DNA of 13,666 nt from Dehalococcoidia bacterium (GCA_030689845.1 JAUYHV010000336.1:1-13666); one strand, 5' to 3'; shown: positions 5,533 to 13,662, numbered from the stretch's first letter. A program made the numbers and translations. The notes: generated by a model not told the origin, from the sequence alone.

Positions 5533-5541
5533 TGTTACAAT
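5533..5541 (+). promoter_or_regulatory. Extended -10 promoter candidate for corA
   Basis: TGTTACAAT (5533-5541) fits the extended -10 pattern with one mismatch in the hexamer. A TTGACC at 5490 is too far upstream to act as its -35. It lies 33 bases before the corA ATG. Confidence 0.35.
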
Positions 5542-5574
5542 TCCTTGTCAAGACAAAGGCTGAGGAGGTTAATT

Positions 5575-6657
5575 ATGACTATTAAAGCGTATTATCTCAG
5601 CCCGGATGGAAATCTGCGGCAGCAACTGGACTCCAGGGAAATAGTTGATGCCTTCACCTCCGGGGAGGGTCTGCTCTGGGTGGATATCGTCGACACTTCA
5701 CAGGAAGATGCCGGATTCCTGGAGCAGGATATGCATTTCCATCACCTCGCCGTTGAAGACTGTTTGAGCCCGGCTGCCCACTCGCCGAAAATCGACGATT
5801 TCGACGACCATGTATTTATCACGGTCCACGGTATCAATCATGTTAAGGAGTCGGATACTGTGGAAACAGCCGAGTTGAACATTTTCCTTGGGCCGAATTT
5901 CGTGGTATCCAACCACAACTTCTTTCTTTACAGCGTGGAAGGTGTTATGCGCCTGGTGGAAAACGACGGCCGCCCCATGCGCAGGGGGGCCGACTTTCTG
6001 GCCCACGCTCTCATCGATTCCCTGATAGATAACGTATTGCCCACGGTTGATAGAATGAGCGAGGTCAGCGAGGATATCGAGGAGGAGGTGATCCGCAACC
6101 CTCAGCAGTCTATCCTTGAGTCTATTCTCAAGCTGAAACGCTCAATCCTCCGGGTTCACCGGATAATGGCTCCGCAGCGGGAGGTATTAAACAGGTTGAG
6201 CCGGGGTGAGTTCCCGATTATAAAAGCGGAAGCGCAAATTTTCTACCGCGACATTTACGACCACCTGGTGAGGATAGAAGACCTGAACCAGGGTATACGG
6301 GACAGCGCCGACAACGCCCTGGCCACTTACCTGTCTTCGGTTGCTAACCGCCAGAACGAGACAATGAGGGTCCTTTCTACTGTGGCTACTGTTTTTATGC
6401 CACTAACCCTTGTTGCCGGTATATACGGCATGAACTTCGAATACATGCCCGAGTTGAAGTGGCGCTGGGCTTATTTTGCTGTGCTGGGTCTCATAGTTTC
6501 CACGATTGCCACCGCCGTATGGGGGTTCTGGGTACGGAACTGGATAACATTGGGACGCCGGAAGATCTTGAAGGTTACGTCTTTTGCCGTCGAACCGGAA
6601 AAACTGAAAGGCTACATAAGCCACCTGAGCCACCTGGCAAAAAGACCCGGGAAATGA
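5575..6657 (+). CDS. corA: CorA-family Mg2+/Co2+ channel
   Basis: The 360-residue product has the CorA layout. A large cytoplasmic alpha/beta domain is followed by a long helical stalk (about 150-270). The pore helix TM1 reads TVFMPLTLVAGIYGMNF, with the signature GMN at residues 285-287. A short EYMPELKWRW loop precedes TM2 (YFAVLGLIVSTIATAVWGFW). CorA proteins form pentamers in the inner membrane and pass Mg2+ (also Co2+/Ni2+), gated by intracellular Mg2+. The start at ATG 5575 is set by GAGGAGG at 5562-5568; a TTG at 5545 in frame lacks any RBS. The C-terminal tail after TM2 is about 35 residues (ITLGRRKILK ... LAKRPGK), longer than the few basic residues usual in the family, and ends in a basic cluster. 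No Mg2+ riboswitch is evident in the 129-base leader. It is convergent with the trpB2-like gene, whose end is 51 bases away. Confidence 0.95.
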   Translation: MTIKAYYLSPDGNLRQQLDSREIVDAFTSGEGLLWVDIVDTSQEDAGFLEQDMHFHHLAVEDCLSPAAHSPKIDDFDDHVFITVHGINHVKESDTVETAELNIFLGPNFVVSNHNFFLYSVEGVMRLVENDGRPMRRGADFLAHALIDSLIDNVLPTVDRMSEVSEDIEEEVIRNPQQSILESILKLKRSILRVHRIMAPQREVLNRLSRGEFPIIKAEAQIFYRDIYDHLVRIEDLNQGIRDSADNALATYLSSVANRQNETMRVLSTVATVFMPLTLVAGIYGMNFEYMPELKWRWAYFAVLGLIVSTIATAVWGFWVRNWITLGRRKILKVTSFAVEPEKLKGYISHLSHLAKRPGK

Positions 6658-6707
6658 GCCGTCCCTGAACGCCGTTACCTGTTTTAATATTCTCTGGTTA
6701 TACCTTC

Positions 6708-6723
6708 GTCAGGACTGCCTGAC
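6708..6723. repeat. Small hairpin over the trpB2-like stop codon
   Basis: GTCAGG (6708-6713), loop ACTG, CCTGAC (6718-6723) form a six-pair stem spanning the end of the minus-strand gene. No T-run follows on either strand, so terminator function for the convergent corA and trpB2-like genes is uncertain. Confidence 0.3.
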
Positions 6724-8061
6724 CTCGGGTAGTTTTTCCAGGGCTGCCGCTACCTGGTCTTCGTGGAACGGATGCTCCTCAACACCATCCCTGATGTATT
6801 CCCTGTAGGTTGTAAACTCGAGGTTACCGCTGGCATCGAGGAGGAACAAGATGTTTTTGCGCTCCTTTTTTTCCTTGCAGGCGTTGGCTTCATCGATAAC
6901 TGCCGCCACTGCATAGGAAGACTCGGGAGATGGAATTAGCCCCTCGGCCCGGGCAAACATTACCGCTGCCTCGAAAGCCCGCTTTTGAGAATAGCTCCTG
7001 GCCTCGATTCTCTTTTCCCTGTACAGGGCGCTGATCAAGGGTGAAATACCGTGGTACCGCATTCCGCCGGCGCTTATTCCCGGGGGAACAAAACTGTGTC
7101 CCAGGGTATACATTTTCAGCAGGGGAGACAGTCCCTCCGCATCGCCGTAATCATAAGCGTAGCGGCCTTTGGATAAGCTGGGGCAGGCGGCTGTCTCAAC
7201 CGCGATTATCCTTGTTCCGGCGCTGCGGTTCCGGTATAAAGGGAATACCAGCCCGCCAAAGCCGCTGCCGCCGCCCACGGCGCAGATAATAATATCGGGC
7301 TTTACTCCCGCATTCTTCAACTGAAGCCGCGCTTCCTGCCCTATGATGGTCTGATGCAGCAAAACATGGTTCATGACGGTGCCCCAGGAAAATTTGGTAT
7401 CATCGCGGGTTGAGGCGTCTTCGAAAGCTTCGCTTAAGGCGATGCCCAGGCTCCCCGGGGAATCGGGAGCTTGTGCCAGCTTCTTTTTTCCCGCCAGGGT
7501 TCTTTCACTCGGGCTCGGGATGACCTCGGCTCCCAGGACTTCCATCATAAAACGTCCACTTTCCTTTTCATCATAACCGGAACGGACCATGAACACGGTA
7601 CAACGGATATTGAAATAATTGCAGGCTATGGCCAAGGAAATGCCCCAATCGCCATCGCCGGTGGCAGTAACAATCCGCTTGACAGGTTTTTCCTGGGAGG
7701 CATAATAAGCCTGGGCCAGGGCGGTGTTCATTTGATGGCTTCCCGAAGCGCTGTTTCCCTCGTATTTATAATAAATGCGTGCCGGCGTATCAAGGATTTT
7801 TTCCCACCGCTCCGCCCGGTACATAGGTGTCGGTCTCCATTCGGAGTAGAGATCAAGTACCGGCCCGGGAATTGAAATATCCTTCTTTTCCCTTTCAAGC
7901 TCCTGTTTAATTATCGAGGACGTCGCAACGGAGCTGAGATCATTATTACCGAGGGGATAGCCGCTGGAGCTCATGGGAGGGGGTAAAGCGAGTTCCAGTA
8001 AATCAGGAACCACGTTATACCAGCTTGCGGGTAAGTCTCCGGGATCGAGGTGGATTATCAT
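6709..8061 (-). CDS. TrpB2-like protein lacking the PLP lysine, probable pseudoenzyme
   Basis: The 450-residue product is clearly built on the type-2 tryptophan synthase beta scaffold. It has an N-terminal LPASWYNVVPDL ... LPPP block, RPTPMYRAERWEK, ARIYYKYEG, PDSPGSLGIALSEA, MNHVLLHQTIIG, YAYDYGDAEGLSPLLKMYTLGH and GGMRYHG. TrpB2 normally joins L-serine and indole using PLP. Here the Schiff-base Lys of GSHK is Gln110 (codon at 7732-7734 reads CAA) and the ETGAGQ catalytic Glu is Ala133 (TATGDGD). The phosphate-binding GGGSN is GGGSG (263-267), the His of the IHAGG motif is Ser330, and the NLSGHG loop is LLDASG (407-412). The frame is intact and full length, so a changed role fits better than decay. 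GAAGGGAG about nine bases upstream supports ATG 8061. It is transcribed alone, divergent from the P-ATPase gene, with no trpA or other trp gene in view. Confidence 0.9.
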   Translation of the reverse strand: MIIHLDPGDLPASWYNVVPDLLELALPPPMSSSGYPLGNNDLSSVATSSIIKQELEREKKDISIPGPVLDLYSEWRPTPMYRAERWEKILDTPARIYYKYEGNSASGSHQMNTALAQAYYASQEKPVKRIVTATGDGDWGISLAIACNYFNIRCTVFMVRSGYDEKESGRFMMEVLGAEVIPSPSERTLAGKKKLAQAPDSPGSLGIALSEAFEDASTRDDTKFSWGTVMNHVLLHQTIIGQEARLQLKNAGVKPDIIICAVGGGSGFGGLVFPLYRNRSAGTRIIAVETAACPSLSKGRYAYDYGDAEGLSPLLKMYTLGHSFVPPGISAGGMRYHGISPLISALYREKRIEARSYSQKRAFEAAVMFARAEGLIPSPESSYAVAAVIDEANACKEKKERKNILFLLDASGNLEFTTYREYIRDGVEEHPFHEDQVAAALEKLPEVRQS

Positions 8062-8121
8062 CTGAAGGACTCCCTTCTTTAGCTTTAGGCAGTTTTCCGC
8101 TAAGGGGCTGCTTTATTTTGT

Positions 8122-8151
8122 ATTGTAAAGTCGGGCCGCTGTTCATGTCAA
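8122..8151 (-). promoter_or_regulatory. Sigma-A-type promoter of the trpB2-like gene
   Basis: On the minus strand TTGACA (8151-8146) and TACAAT (8127-8122) are separated by 18 bases. The -35 is perfect and the -10 has one mismatch. Transcription would begin near 8115, about 54 bases before the ATG, with no terminator-like hairpin or T-box seen in the leader. Confidence 0.65.
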
Positions 8152-8221
8152 TCGGAGTATTCACACCGAGGCGCTGCAGATATTTCTACAAAAAGAACCA
8201 GTTAGAGACTCTTTCCAATGT

Positions 8222-8250
8222 TTGCCAGAGGATAAAATAATGCTTAAAAT
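8222..8250 (+). promoter_or_regulatory. Sigma-A-type promoter of the P-ATPase gene
   Basis: TTGCCA (8222-8227) and TAAAAT (8245-8250) are separated by 17 bases. The start would be near 8257, roughly 30 bases before the gene. It is back to back with, but clear of, the trpB2-like promoter, with about 70 bases between their -35 elements. I see no clear operator there. Confidence 0.5.
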
Positions 8251-8288
8251 AAAACAGTTCTAAATAAGTAAAACTCCGGGAAGTGTCA

Positions 8289-11021
8289 ATGTTACAAACA
8301 TTCAGATGGTACCAGATGCCCACGGACGGCGTGCTCAAAGCCTTGGATGCCGGTGAAGAAGGGTTGGGTTCAGCCGAGGCCAGAAATAGGCTGGCTCATT
8401 ACGGTCCGAATGAGCTGGAATTCAAGGGAAAGAGCCCGCTCATTCGCTTTCTGCAGCAATTCAACAGCCCTTTGATATATGTCCTCCTGGCCTCGACCCT
8501 GGTTACAGCGATTCTGAATATGTGGGTTGATGCCGCCGTTATCCTGGTTGTCGTTCTTGCCAACACGGTTATCGGCTTCATCCAGGAGGGAAAAGCCGAG
8601 GCTTCCATAGAGGGTCTAAAAAAGATGATGATCCCGGAGTGCACCGTGTTAAGGAATAATGAAATAAAGGTTATTCCCGCCCGGGAACTCGTCCCGGGAG
8701 ACATAGTAATCCTGGAAGAAGGTAACTGCGTGCCCGCAGACCTTCGCCTGCTTCACGCCTGGAACCTCGCCGCCGATGAAGCAGCCCTCACCGGGGAGTC
8801 GTTACCGGCCCAGAAAAATACTCAACCTGTCCCCGGGGAAAATATACCTCCCGGGGACCAGAAAAACATGGTTTTCAGCGGCACCTTCATCACCAGGGGC
8901 ACCGGCCGGGGAATAGTTGTTGGAACGGGAGCGGCGACGGAAATAGGTAAGATAGCCACCCTCATTAAAGAGTCCCCCCGGAATGTTCCGGCGCCCCTTA
9001 TCCGGAAATTGTCGGGCTTTACCAGGGTCCTTCTTATCGCAGTGACGGGACTTGCAGTCCTTAACCTGGTCCTGGGAATTGCCCTTGGCTATGATCCCGT
9101 GTACTCCTTTCTGGCATCGGTTTCCCTTGCCGTTGCCGCCATACCGGAAGGCCTTCCGGCAGTACTGACAATAGCCTTGGCCGCAGGAGCTAAATCCATG
9201 GCCCGCAGAAATGTCCTCATCAGGCGGCTGCCTGCCGTTGAAACCCTGGGAAGTACCACGGTCATTTGTTCCGATAAAACGGGGACCCTGACTAAAAATG
9301 AAATGACCGTAGTAAAAATATATTGCGAAGACAGGGAATACAGCGTAACGGGGGCTGGTTACTATCCGGCAGGCGCATTTACGCTGGGTGGAGAAACAAT
9401 AGAAGCCGGGGGCGATCCCGTTCTTGTAGAACTTCTCAGGGCGGGCCTGCTGTGCAATAACTCCACCCTGGAATCCACCGCGGACGTGTATAAAATACTG
9501 GGAGACCCCACGGAAGGCGCTTTGAAAGTCTCGGCGGCAAAAGCCGGCATTGCCGATGATATGACCAGGCTGGATGAAATCCCTTTTGAATCAGAGCTTC
9601 GCTATATGGCTACGCTGCATCGCGGTACAAATGGAAATGTTATTTATATTAAAGGTTCACCGGAAAAAATCATCGGGATGTGTTCTTACCAGTTATTTAA
9701 CGGGGTCACCCAACCCCTGGACGGTAAAAAAATATTGTCTGAAGCCGACGAGATGGCCCGGCAGGCGTTAAGGGTGCTGGGGCTGGCTTATAAAGAGGCG
9801 CCCGGGGATAAAACCGCCATATCGGGCACGGACCTGGAAGAATTTATTTTCCTCGGTTTCCAGGGCATGATAGACCCGCCGCGGGAGGAGGTGATGGAAG
9901 CCGTGTATAAATGTAAGAAGGCAGGTATAAGGGTGATAATGGCTACCGGTGACCACGCGCAAACAGCCCTGGCCATTGCAAAACAAATTGGAATTGCCAA
10001 TGAAAGCATTGTACTGACGGGTGAAGATTTGTCGGCAATGAGTGAGCAGGAGCTTTTTGAGGCAGTGGAAAGAGTGTCGGTGTTTGCGAGGGTCGCCCCG
10101 GTTCATAAATTCCAGATTGTAACCCAGCTAAAAAAAAGAGGTCATGTGGTTGCCGTGACCGGAGACGGTGTAAACGACGCCCCGGCCTTAAAGAACGCCG
10201 ACCTGGGAATAGCTATGGGGATCAAGGGAACGGAGGTGAGTAAAGAAGCCTCGGACATGGTCCTGGTAGATGACAGCTTTGCCAGCATCGTTGCAGCGGT
10301 TGAAGAAGGACGGCACGTCTATGAAAACATCCGGAAAGTTATATTGTATACTCTTCCTACCAATGGCGGGCAGGCGCTGCTGGTAATGGGGGCAATAATC
10401 CTGGCGGCATTTATCCCCCTTTTCGCTACCCGCCTTCCGCTGGAACCGGTGCAAATCCTCTGGATAAACCTATATGACGCCGTGGTGCTGGCCCTGCCGC
10501 TGCTGTGGGAGCCCCGGGAAAAGGGACTCCTGGATAGACCTCCCCGCGACCCCGGGGAACCTATCGCAAATACCCTTTTTTTTAGAAAGGTCGGACTTGT
10601 ATCGATTATAATGGCTGTCTCCGGCTTTGTTGTTTTTTACCATTTCGGGGCGCCGGCTGTCTCCGGTCTGCAGGTAAACAACCACCTGTTGACCCAGGCC
10701 CAGACTGCCGTACTGGTCAACATCATGCTGGTGCATATATTTTATCTCCTTACTGCCCGCTCTTTGAGGCTGTCAGTGTTCCGGATGAATCCTTTTTCCA
10801 ACAAGTGGGTGCTCGCCGGAATATCGGTGACCATCCTGGTCCAGTTCTCGCTTATTTACTTGCTTCCCGAAATAGGCTTCAACCCGCTGCGAACCGCACC
10901 TTTCCCCGGTGAATGGTGGTTATATATAATCATAATCGCCCTTCCAGTCATTTTCCTTGTGGAACTGGAGGAGGTTGTGGCAGCCAGGTTTGGGAAAATC
11001 TTCAAAAAAGTTAAAATATAG
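8289..11021 (+). CDS. PacL-type cation P-ATPase (P2 class, Ca2+-ATPase-like)
   Basis: The 910-residue product has the full P2-type ATPase layout. It comprises an N-terminal cation-ATPase domain (LGSAEARNRLAHYGPNEL), TM1-2, an actuator domain with TGES at 168-171, TM4 with IPEGLP (Glu287), and the phosphorylation site SDKTGTLT (Asp329). A nucleotide domain, the hinge GDGVNDAP (625-632) and six C-terminal TM segments follow. The family exports Ca2+ or related cations from the cytoplasm at the cost of ATP. Two ion-site regions differ from SERCA/PacL. TM5 reads NGGQ (692-695), where N..E is usual. TM6 reads NLYDAVV (727-733), where NLVTDG is usual, so a residue is missing between Asn and Asp. The ion is therefore uncertain. 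GGGAAG at 8278-8283 fits ATG 8289; an in-frame GTG at 8283 overlaps it. gpmA follows after 36 bases. Confidence 0.92.
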   Translation: MLQTFRWYQMPTDGVLKALDAGEEGLGSAEARNRLAHYGPNELEFKGKSPLIRFLQQFNSPLIYVLLASTLVTAILNMWVDAAVILVVVLANTVIGFIQEGKAEASIEGLKKMMIPECTVLRNNEIKVIPARELVPGDIVILEEGNCVPADLRLLHAWNLAADEAALTGESLPAQKNTQPVPGENIPPGDQKNMVFSGTFITRGTGRGIVVGTGAATEIGKIATLIKESPRNVPAPLIRKLSGFTRVLLIAVTGLAVLNLVLGIALGYDPVYSFLASVSLAVAAIPEGLPAVLTIALAAGAKSMARRNVLIRRLPAVETLGSTTVICSDKTGTLTKNEMTVVKIYCEDREYSVTGAGYYPAGAFTLGGETIEAGGDPVLVELLRAGLLCNNSTLESTADVYKILGDPTEGALKVSAAKAGIADDMTRLDEIPFESELRYMATLHRGTNGNVIYIKGSPEKIIGMCSYQLFNGVTQPLDGKKILSEADEMARQALRVLGLAYKEAPGDKTAISGTDLEEFIFLGFQGMIDPPREEVMEAVYKCKKAGIRVIMATGDHAQTALAIAKQIGIANESIVLTGEDLSAMSEQELFEAVERVSVFARVAPVHKFQIVTQLKKRGHVVAVTGDGVNDAPALKNADLGIAMGIKGTEVSKEASDMVLVDDSFASIVAAVEEGRHVYENIRKVILYTLPTNGGQALLVMGAIILAAFIPLFATRLPLEPVQILWINLYDAVVLALPLLWEPREKGLLDRPPRDPGEPIANTLFFRKVGLVSIIMAVSGFVVFYHFGAPAVSGLQVNNHLLTQAQTAVLVNIMLVHIFYLLTARSLRLSVFRMNPFSNKWVLAGISVTILVQFSLIYLLPEIGFNPLRTAPFPGEWWLYIIIIALPVIFLVELEEVVAARFGKIFKKVKI

Positions 11022-11057
11022 ACAGGTAATAAATACTTCGAGCAAGAGGTTGCGCCA

Positions 11058-11804
11058 ATGATAAAAATGGTACTTATCAGGCACGGAGAAAGCACGTGGA
11101 ACAAAGAAAACCGGTTCACGGGGTGGACCGACGTCGATTTATCTGAAAAAGGTATCGTAGAGGCAAAAAAAGCCGGGCAGGAATTAAAACGTGAGGGCTA
11201 TTCCTTCGACGCAGCTTTCACTTCGGTTCTGAAAAGGGCAATCAGGACCCTCTGGATAGTCCAGGATGAAATGGACCTCATGTGGATACCGACATTTATC
11301 TCCTGGAGGTTAAATGAAAGGTTCTACGGAGCCCTGCAGGGATTAAACAAAGCTGAAACGGCAGCGAAGTTCGGAGAGGAGCAGGTACTGAAGTGGAGGC
11401 GCGGTTATGATATTCAGCCTCCCGCTATAAAGAATACCGACAGGCGCTATCCCGGCCGTGACCCTCGTTACAGTAACCTGCGAAACGACGAGTTGCCTGT
11501 GACGGAATCCCTGGAGGATACGGTCCATCGTTTTTTGCCCTACTGGCATGAAGTCCTGGCTCCGGCTGTTAAAGCAGGTAAAAAAATCATTATCAGCGCT
11601 CACGGCAACAGCTTGAGGGCGCTGGTCAAGTACCTGGACAATATTAGCGACTCCGACGTAGTTGACCTCAACATCCCCACCGGTATCCCCCTGGTTTACG
11701 ACCTCGATGATAATCTAAAACCGGTTAAAAGCTATTACCTCGGAGATCCCGAAGAGGCTAAGAAAGCGGCTGAAGCCGTGTCCCGGCAGGGAAAGGCAAA
11801 TTGA
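11058..11804 (+). CDS. gpmA: 2,3-bisphosphoglycerate-dependent phosphoglycerate mutase
   Basis: The 248-residue product is a standard cofactor-dependent phosphoglycerate mutase, interconverting 3- and 2-phosphoglycerate in glycolysis and gluconeogenesis through a phosphohistidine. Visible motifs are LIRHGESTWN with catalytic His9, RFTGWTDVDLS, SVLKRAIRT, WRLNERFYGALQGLNK with acid Glu87, and SAHGNSLRAL with the second histidine, His182. The length matches the family. The usual NERHYG reads NERFYG here, so the residue after Arg88 is Phe instead of His. The start is ATG 11058 with AGAGG at 11045-11049, eight bases upstream. It lies 36 bases after the P-ATPase gene, so the two are probably co-transcribed; glgP begins 70 bases later in the same direction. 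Confidence 0.96.
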   Translation: MIKMVLIRHGESTWNKENRFTGWTDVDLSEKGIVEAKKAGQELKREGYSFDAAFTSVLKRAIRTLWIVQDEMDLMWIPTFISWRLNERFYGALQGLNKAETAAKFGEEQVLKWRRGYDIQPPAIKNTDRRYPGRDPRYSNLRNDELPVTESLEDTVHRFLPYWHEVLAPAVKAGKKIIISAHGNSLRALVKYLDNISDSDVVDLNIPTGIPLVYDLDDNLKPVKSYYLGDPEEAKKAAEAVSRQGKAN

Positions 11805-11874
11805 ACGCCCATGATTGACAGTATTTTTTACACATCACCATTCTTTCATAGTAATCTTAAAGGAGATACCTGAT

Positions 11875-13587
11875 ATGGTTGCACCGCATAGCAGTGTCAA
11901 ACCATCTTCGATAATAGCTTATTTTTCCATGGAGGTAGGGCTTTCTCCGGAAATACCGACCTACTCCGGGGGCCTGGGTATGCTGGCCGGTGATACCTTA
12001 CGCGCCGCCGCCGATATGAATATTCCCATGGTGGGAATAACATTGCTGCACCGGAAAGGATACTTCCTTCAGCGCCTGGATGCCGGGGGGAACCAGATTG
12101 AGGCCGACGCCAGGTGGGTTCCCGAGGAAATGCTCCAACCGCTGGAACCCCGGGTCCAGGTCATAGTTGGGGGGAAAACGGTCTCAGTCAGGGCATGGCA
12201 GTATACAATACGGGGCGTTAAGGGACATATGGTGCCTGTTTACCTGCTGGATACCAACCTGCCGGAGAACGACGGGTACTCCCGAACCCTCACCGACCAT
12301 CTTTACGGGGGTGATTTGCGGTACCGCCTTTGCCAGGAAGTCATTCTCGGACTTGGCGGTGTGGCGGTGCTCCGCGCCATGGGGCATAACGATGTTTTGG
12401 CGTACCACATGAACGAAGGCCATTCGGCACTCCTGACCCTTGCTCTTTTGGAAGAGCAATCCAAGGCAAACCAGGACCGGAACATATGCGATGATGATAA
12501 AGAAGCGGTCCGCCGCAAGTGTGTTTTTACCACCCATACACCCGTACCGGCAGGCCACGACGTTTTTTCCCTGGAATTGGCCCGGGAAATAGTGGGGGGA
12601 AAAAGACTTGATACCCTCCTTTGTACGGAATGCTGCCTGGACCAAACACTGAACATGACCAACCTGGCATTGTCGCTTTCCCGTTATATCAATGGCGTGG
12701 CCATGTACCATGGGGAAATATCCCGCACTATGTATCCCAATTATCCTATAAACTCGATTACCAATGGCGTGCACTCCGCTACCTGGACCTCAAAGCCTTT
12801 CCAGGACCTCTATGACCGCCATATGCCTGAATGGCGCCGGGATAACCTGTATTTACGCTACGCGGTTTCAGTGCCCCTTGATGAAATACGGCAGGCCCAT
12901 GCAGTGGCTAAAAAAGACATGTTGGATGAAATCCAGCGCCGTACCGGTATTGCCCTGGACCCGTCGGTGATGACCATCGGGTTTGCCCGCCGGGCGACGG
13001 CGTATAAAAGAGCGGACCTGTTATTTTCGGACATGGAGCGTTTAAAAAACATTGTGAGCCGGGCAGGCCCTCTCCAGGTTATCTTCGGGGGAAAAGCCCA
13101 TCCCCGGGATGACGGCGGCAAGGAGATTATCAAACGTGTATTTGAGAGTTCAGGCGCATTAAAAGAGGTTCTGCCGGTAGTTTATCTCGAGGAATATGAT
13201 ATGGGCCTGGGTAAAATCCTGTGCTCCGGGGTCGACCTCTGGCTGAACACACCTCAAAAACCCCACGAGGCCTCGGGCACCAGTGGAATGAAAGCTGCCC
13301 TCAACGGGGTGCCGAGCTTCAGCGTCCCCGACGGGTGGTGGATCGAAGGACACGTGGAAGGTATCACCGGATGGAGCATCGGTGATAGCTGGGGTTTAAA
13401 CAGCACTTCTGCGGGGGAAAGCGAATCGCTGTATGACAAGCTGGAACAGGTGATAATTCCCATGTTCTACAGGCAGCCCGGCCTTTTCGCCCGGGTCATG
13501 CGTTCGGCCATCGGCTTAAACGGCTCCTTTTTTAACGCCCAGCGTATGGTATCCCAGTACCTTGAAAATGCTTACCTGACCGGGTAA
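11875..13587 (+). CDS. glgP: Alpha-glucan (glycogen/maltodextrin) phosphorylase, short form
   Basis: The 570-residue product belongs to the compact alpha-glucan phosphorylase family, which splits alpha-1,4-glucans with phosphate to release glucose 1-phosphate and uses PLP. Recognisable blocks are IAYFSMEVGLSPEIPTYSGG, the VYLLDTNLPEN and LYGGD segment, YHMNEGHSALL, FTTHTPVPAGHD, ITNGVHSATW and the PLP site HEASGTSGMKAALNG with Lys473. It begins directly at the catalytic region, lacking the extra N-terminal domain (DUF3417) present in longer relatives. The start at ATG 11875 is set by AAAGGAG at 11859-11865. A TTG at 11815 in frame would add 20 residues without an RBS. A TTGACA at 11815-11820 might be a -35 for an internal promoter, but the -10 is poor. 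With gpmA upstream, the pair links glucan breakdown to lower glycolysis. Confidence 0.93.
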   Translation: MVAPHSSVKPSSIIAYFSMEVGLSPEIPTYSGGLGMLAGDTLRAAADMNIPMVGITLLHRKGYFLQRLDAGGNQIEADARWVPEEMLQPLEPRVQVIVGGKTVSVRAWQYTIRGVKGHMVPVYLLDTNLPENDGYSRTLTDHLYGGDLRYRLCQEVILGLGGVAVLRAMGHNDVLAYHMNEGHSALLTLALLEEQSKANQDRNICDDDKEAVRRKCVFTTHTPVPAGHDVFSLELAREIVGGKRLDTLLCTECCLDQTLNMTNLALSLSRYINGVAMYHGEISRTMYPNYPINSITNGVHSATWTSKPFQDLYDRHMPEWRRDNLYLRYAVSVPLDEIRQAHAVAKKDMLDEIQRRTGIALDPSVMTIGFARRATAYKRADLLFSDMERLKNIVSRAGPLQVIFGGKAHPRDDGGKEIIKRVFESSGALKEVLPVVYLEEYDMGLGKILCSGVDLWLNTPQKPHEASGTSGMKAALNGVPSFSVPDGWWIEGHVEGITGWSIGDSWGLNSTSAGESESLYDKLEQVIIPMFYRQPGLFARVMRSAIGLNGSFFNAQRMVSQYLENAYLTG

Positions 13588-13590
13588 TAA

Positions 13591-13629
13591 TTTCAGACGT
13601 TTTCCACTGCCGTCGTGAAAGACCTTTTT
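13591..13629 (+). terminator. Probable intrinsic terminator after glgP
   Basis: TTTCAGACG (13591-13599) pairs with CGTCGTGAAA (13611-13620) as two stems of four and five pairs separated by one bulged G, with an 11-base loop. CTTTTT follows at 13624-13629. It starts four bases after the glgP stop and would end the plus-strand run. Confidence 0.55.
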
Positions 13630-13638
13630 AATTAATCT

Positions 13639-13662
13639 TTAAAATCCGGTGCTGGATTTTAA
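13639..13662. repeat. Inverted repeat at the right edge
   Basis: TTAAAATCC (13639-13647) and GGATTTTAA (13654-13662) are perfect nine-base arms with a six-base loop GGTGCT. The stem is AT-rich. It may be a second, bidirectional terminator or an operator of a gene beyond the window. Confidence 0.4.

Noticed and set aside
7765..7767. Lys99 in YYKYEG as a substitute PLP lysine of the TrpB2-like protein
   Set aside because: This Lys belongs to the conserved scaffold of ordinary TrpB2 proteins (YYKYEG precedes GSHK) and is not at the Schiff-base position.
11815..11874. Upstream TTG start for glgP
   Set aside because: It lacks an RBS and adds a non-conserved stretch; AAAGGAG before ATG 11875 is decisive.
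12184..12774. 196-codon open frame on the minus strand inside glgP
   Set aside because: Antisense to conserved phosphorylase blocks, with no RBS and no recognised domain.
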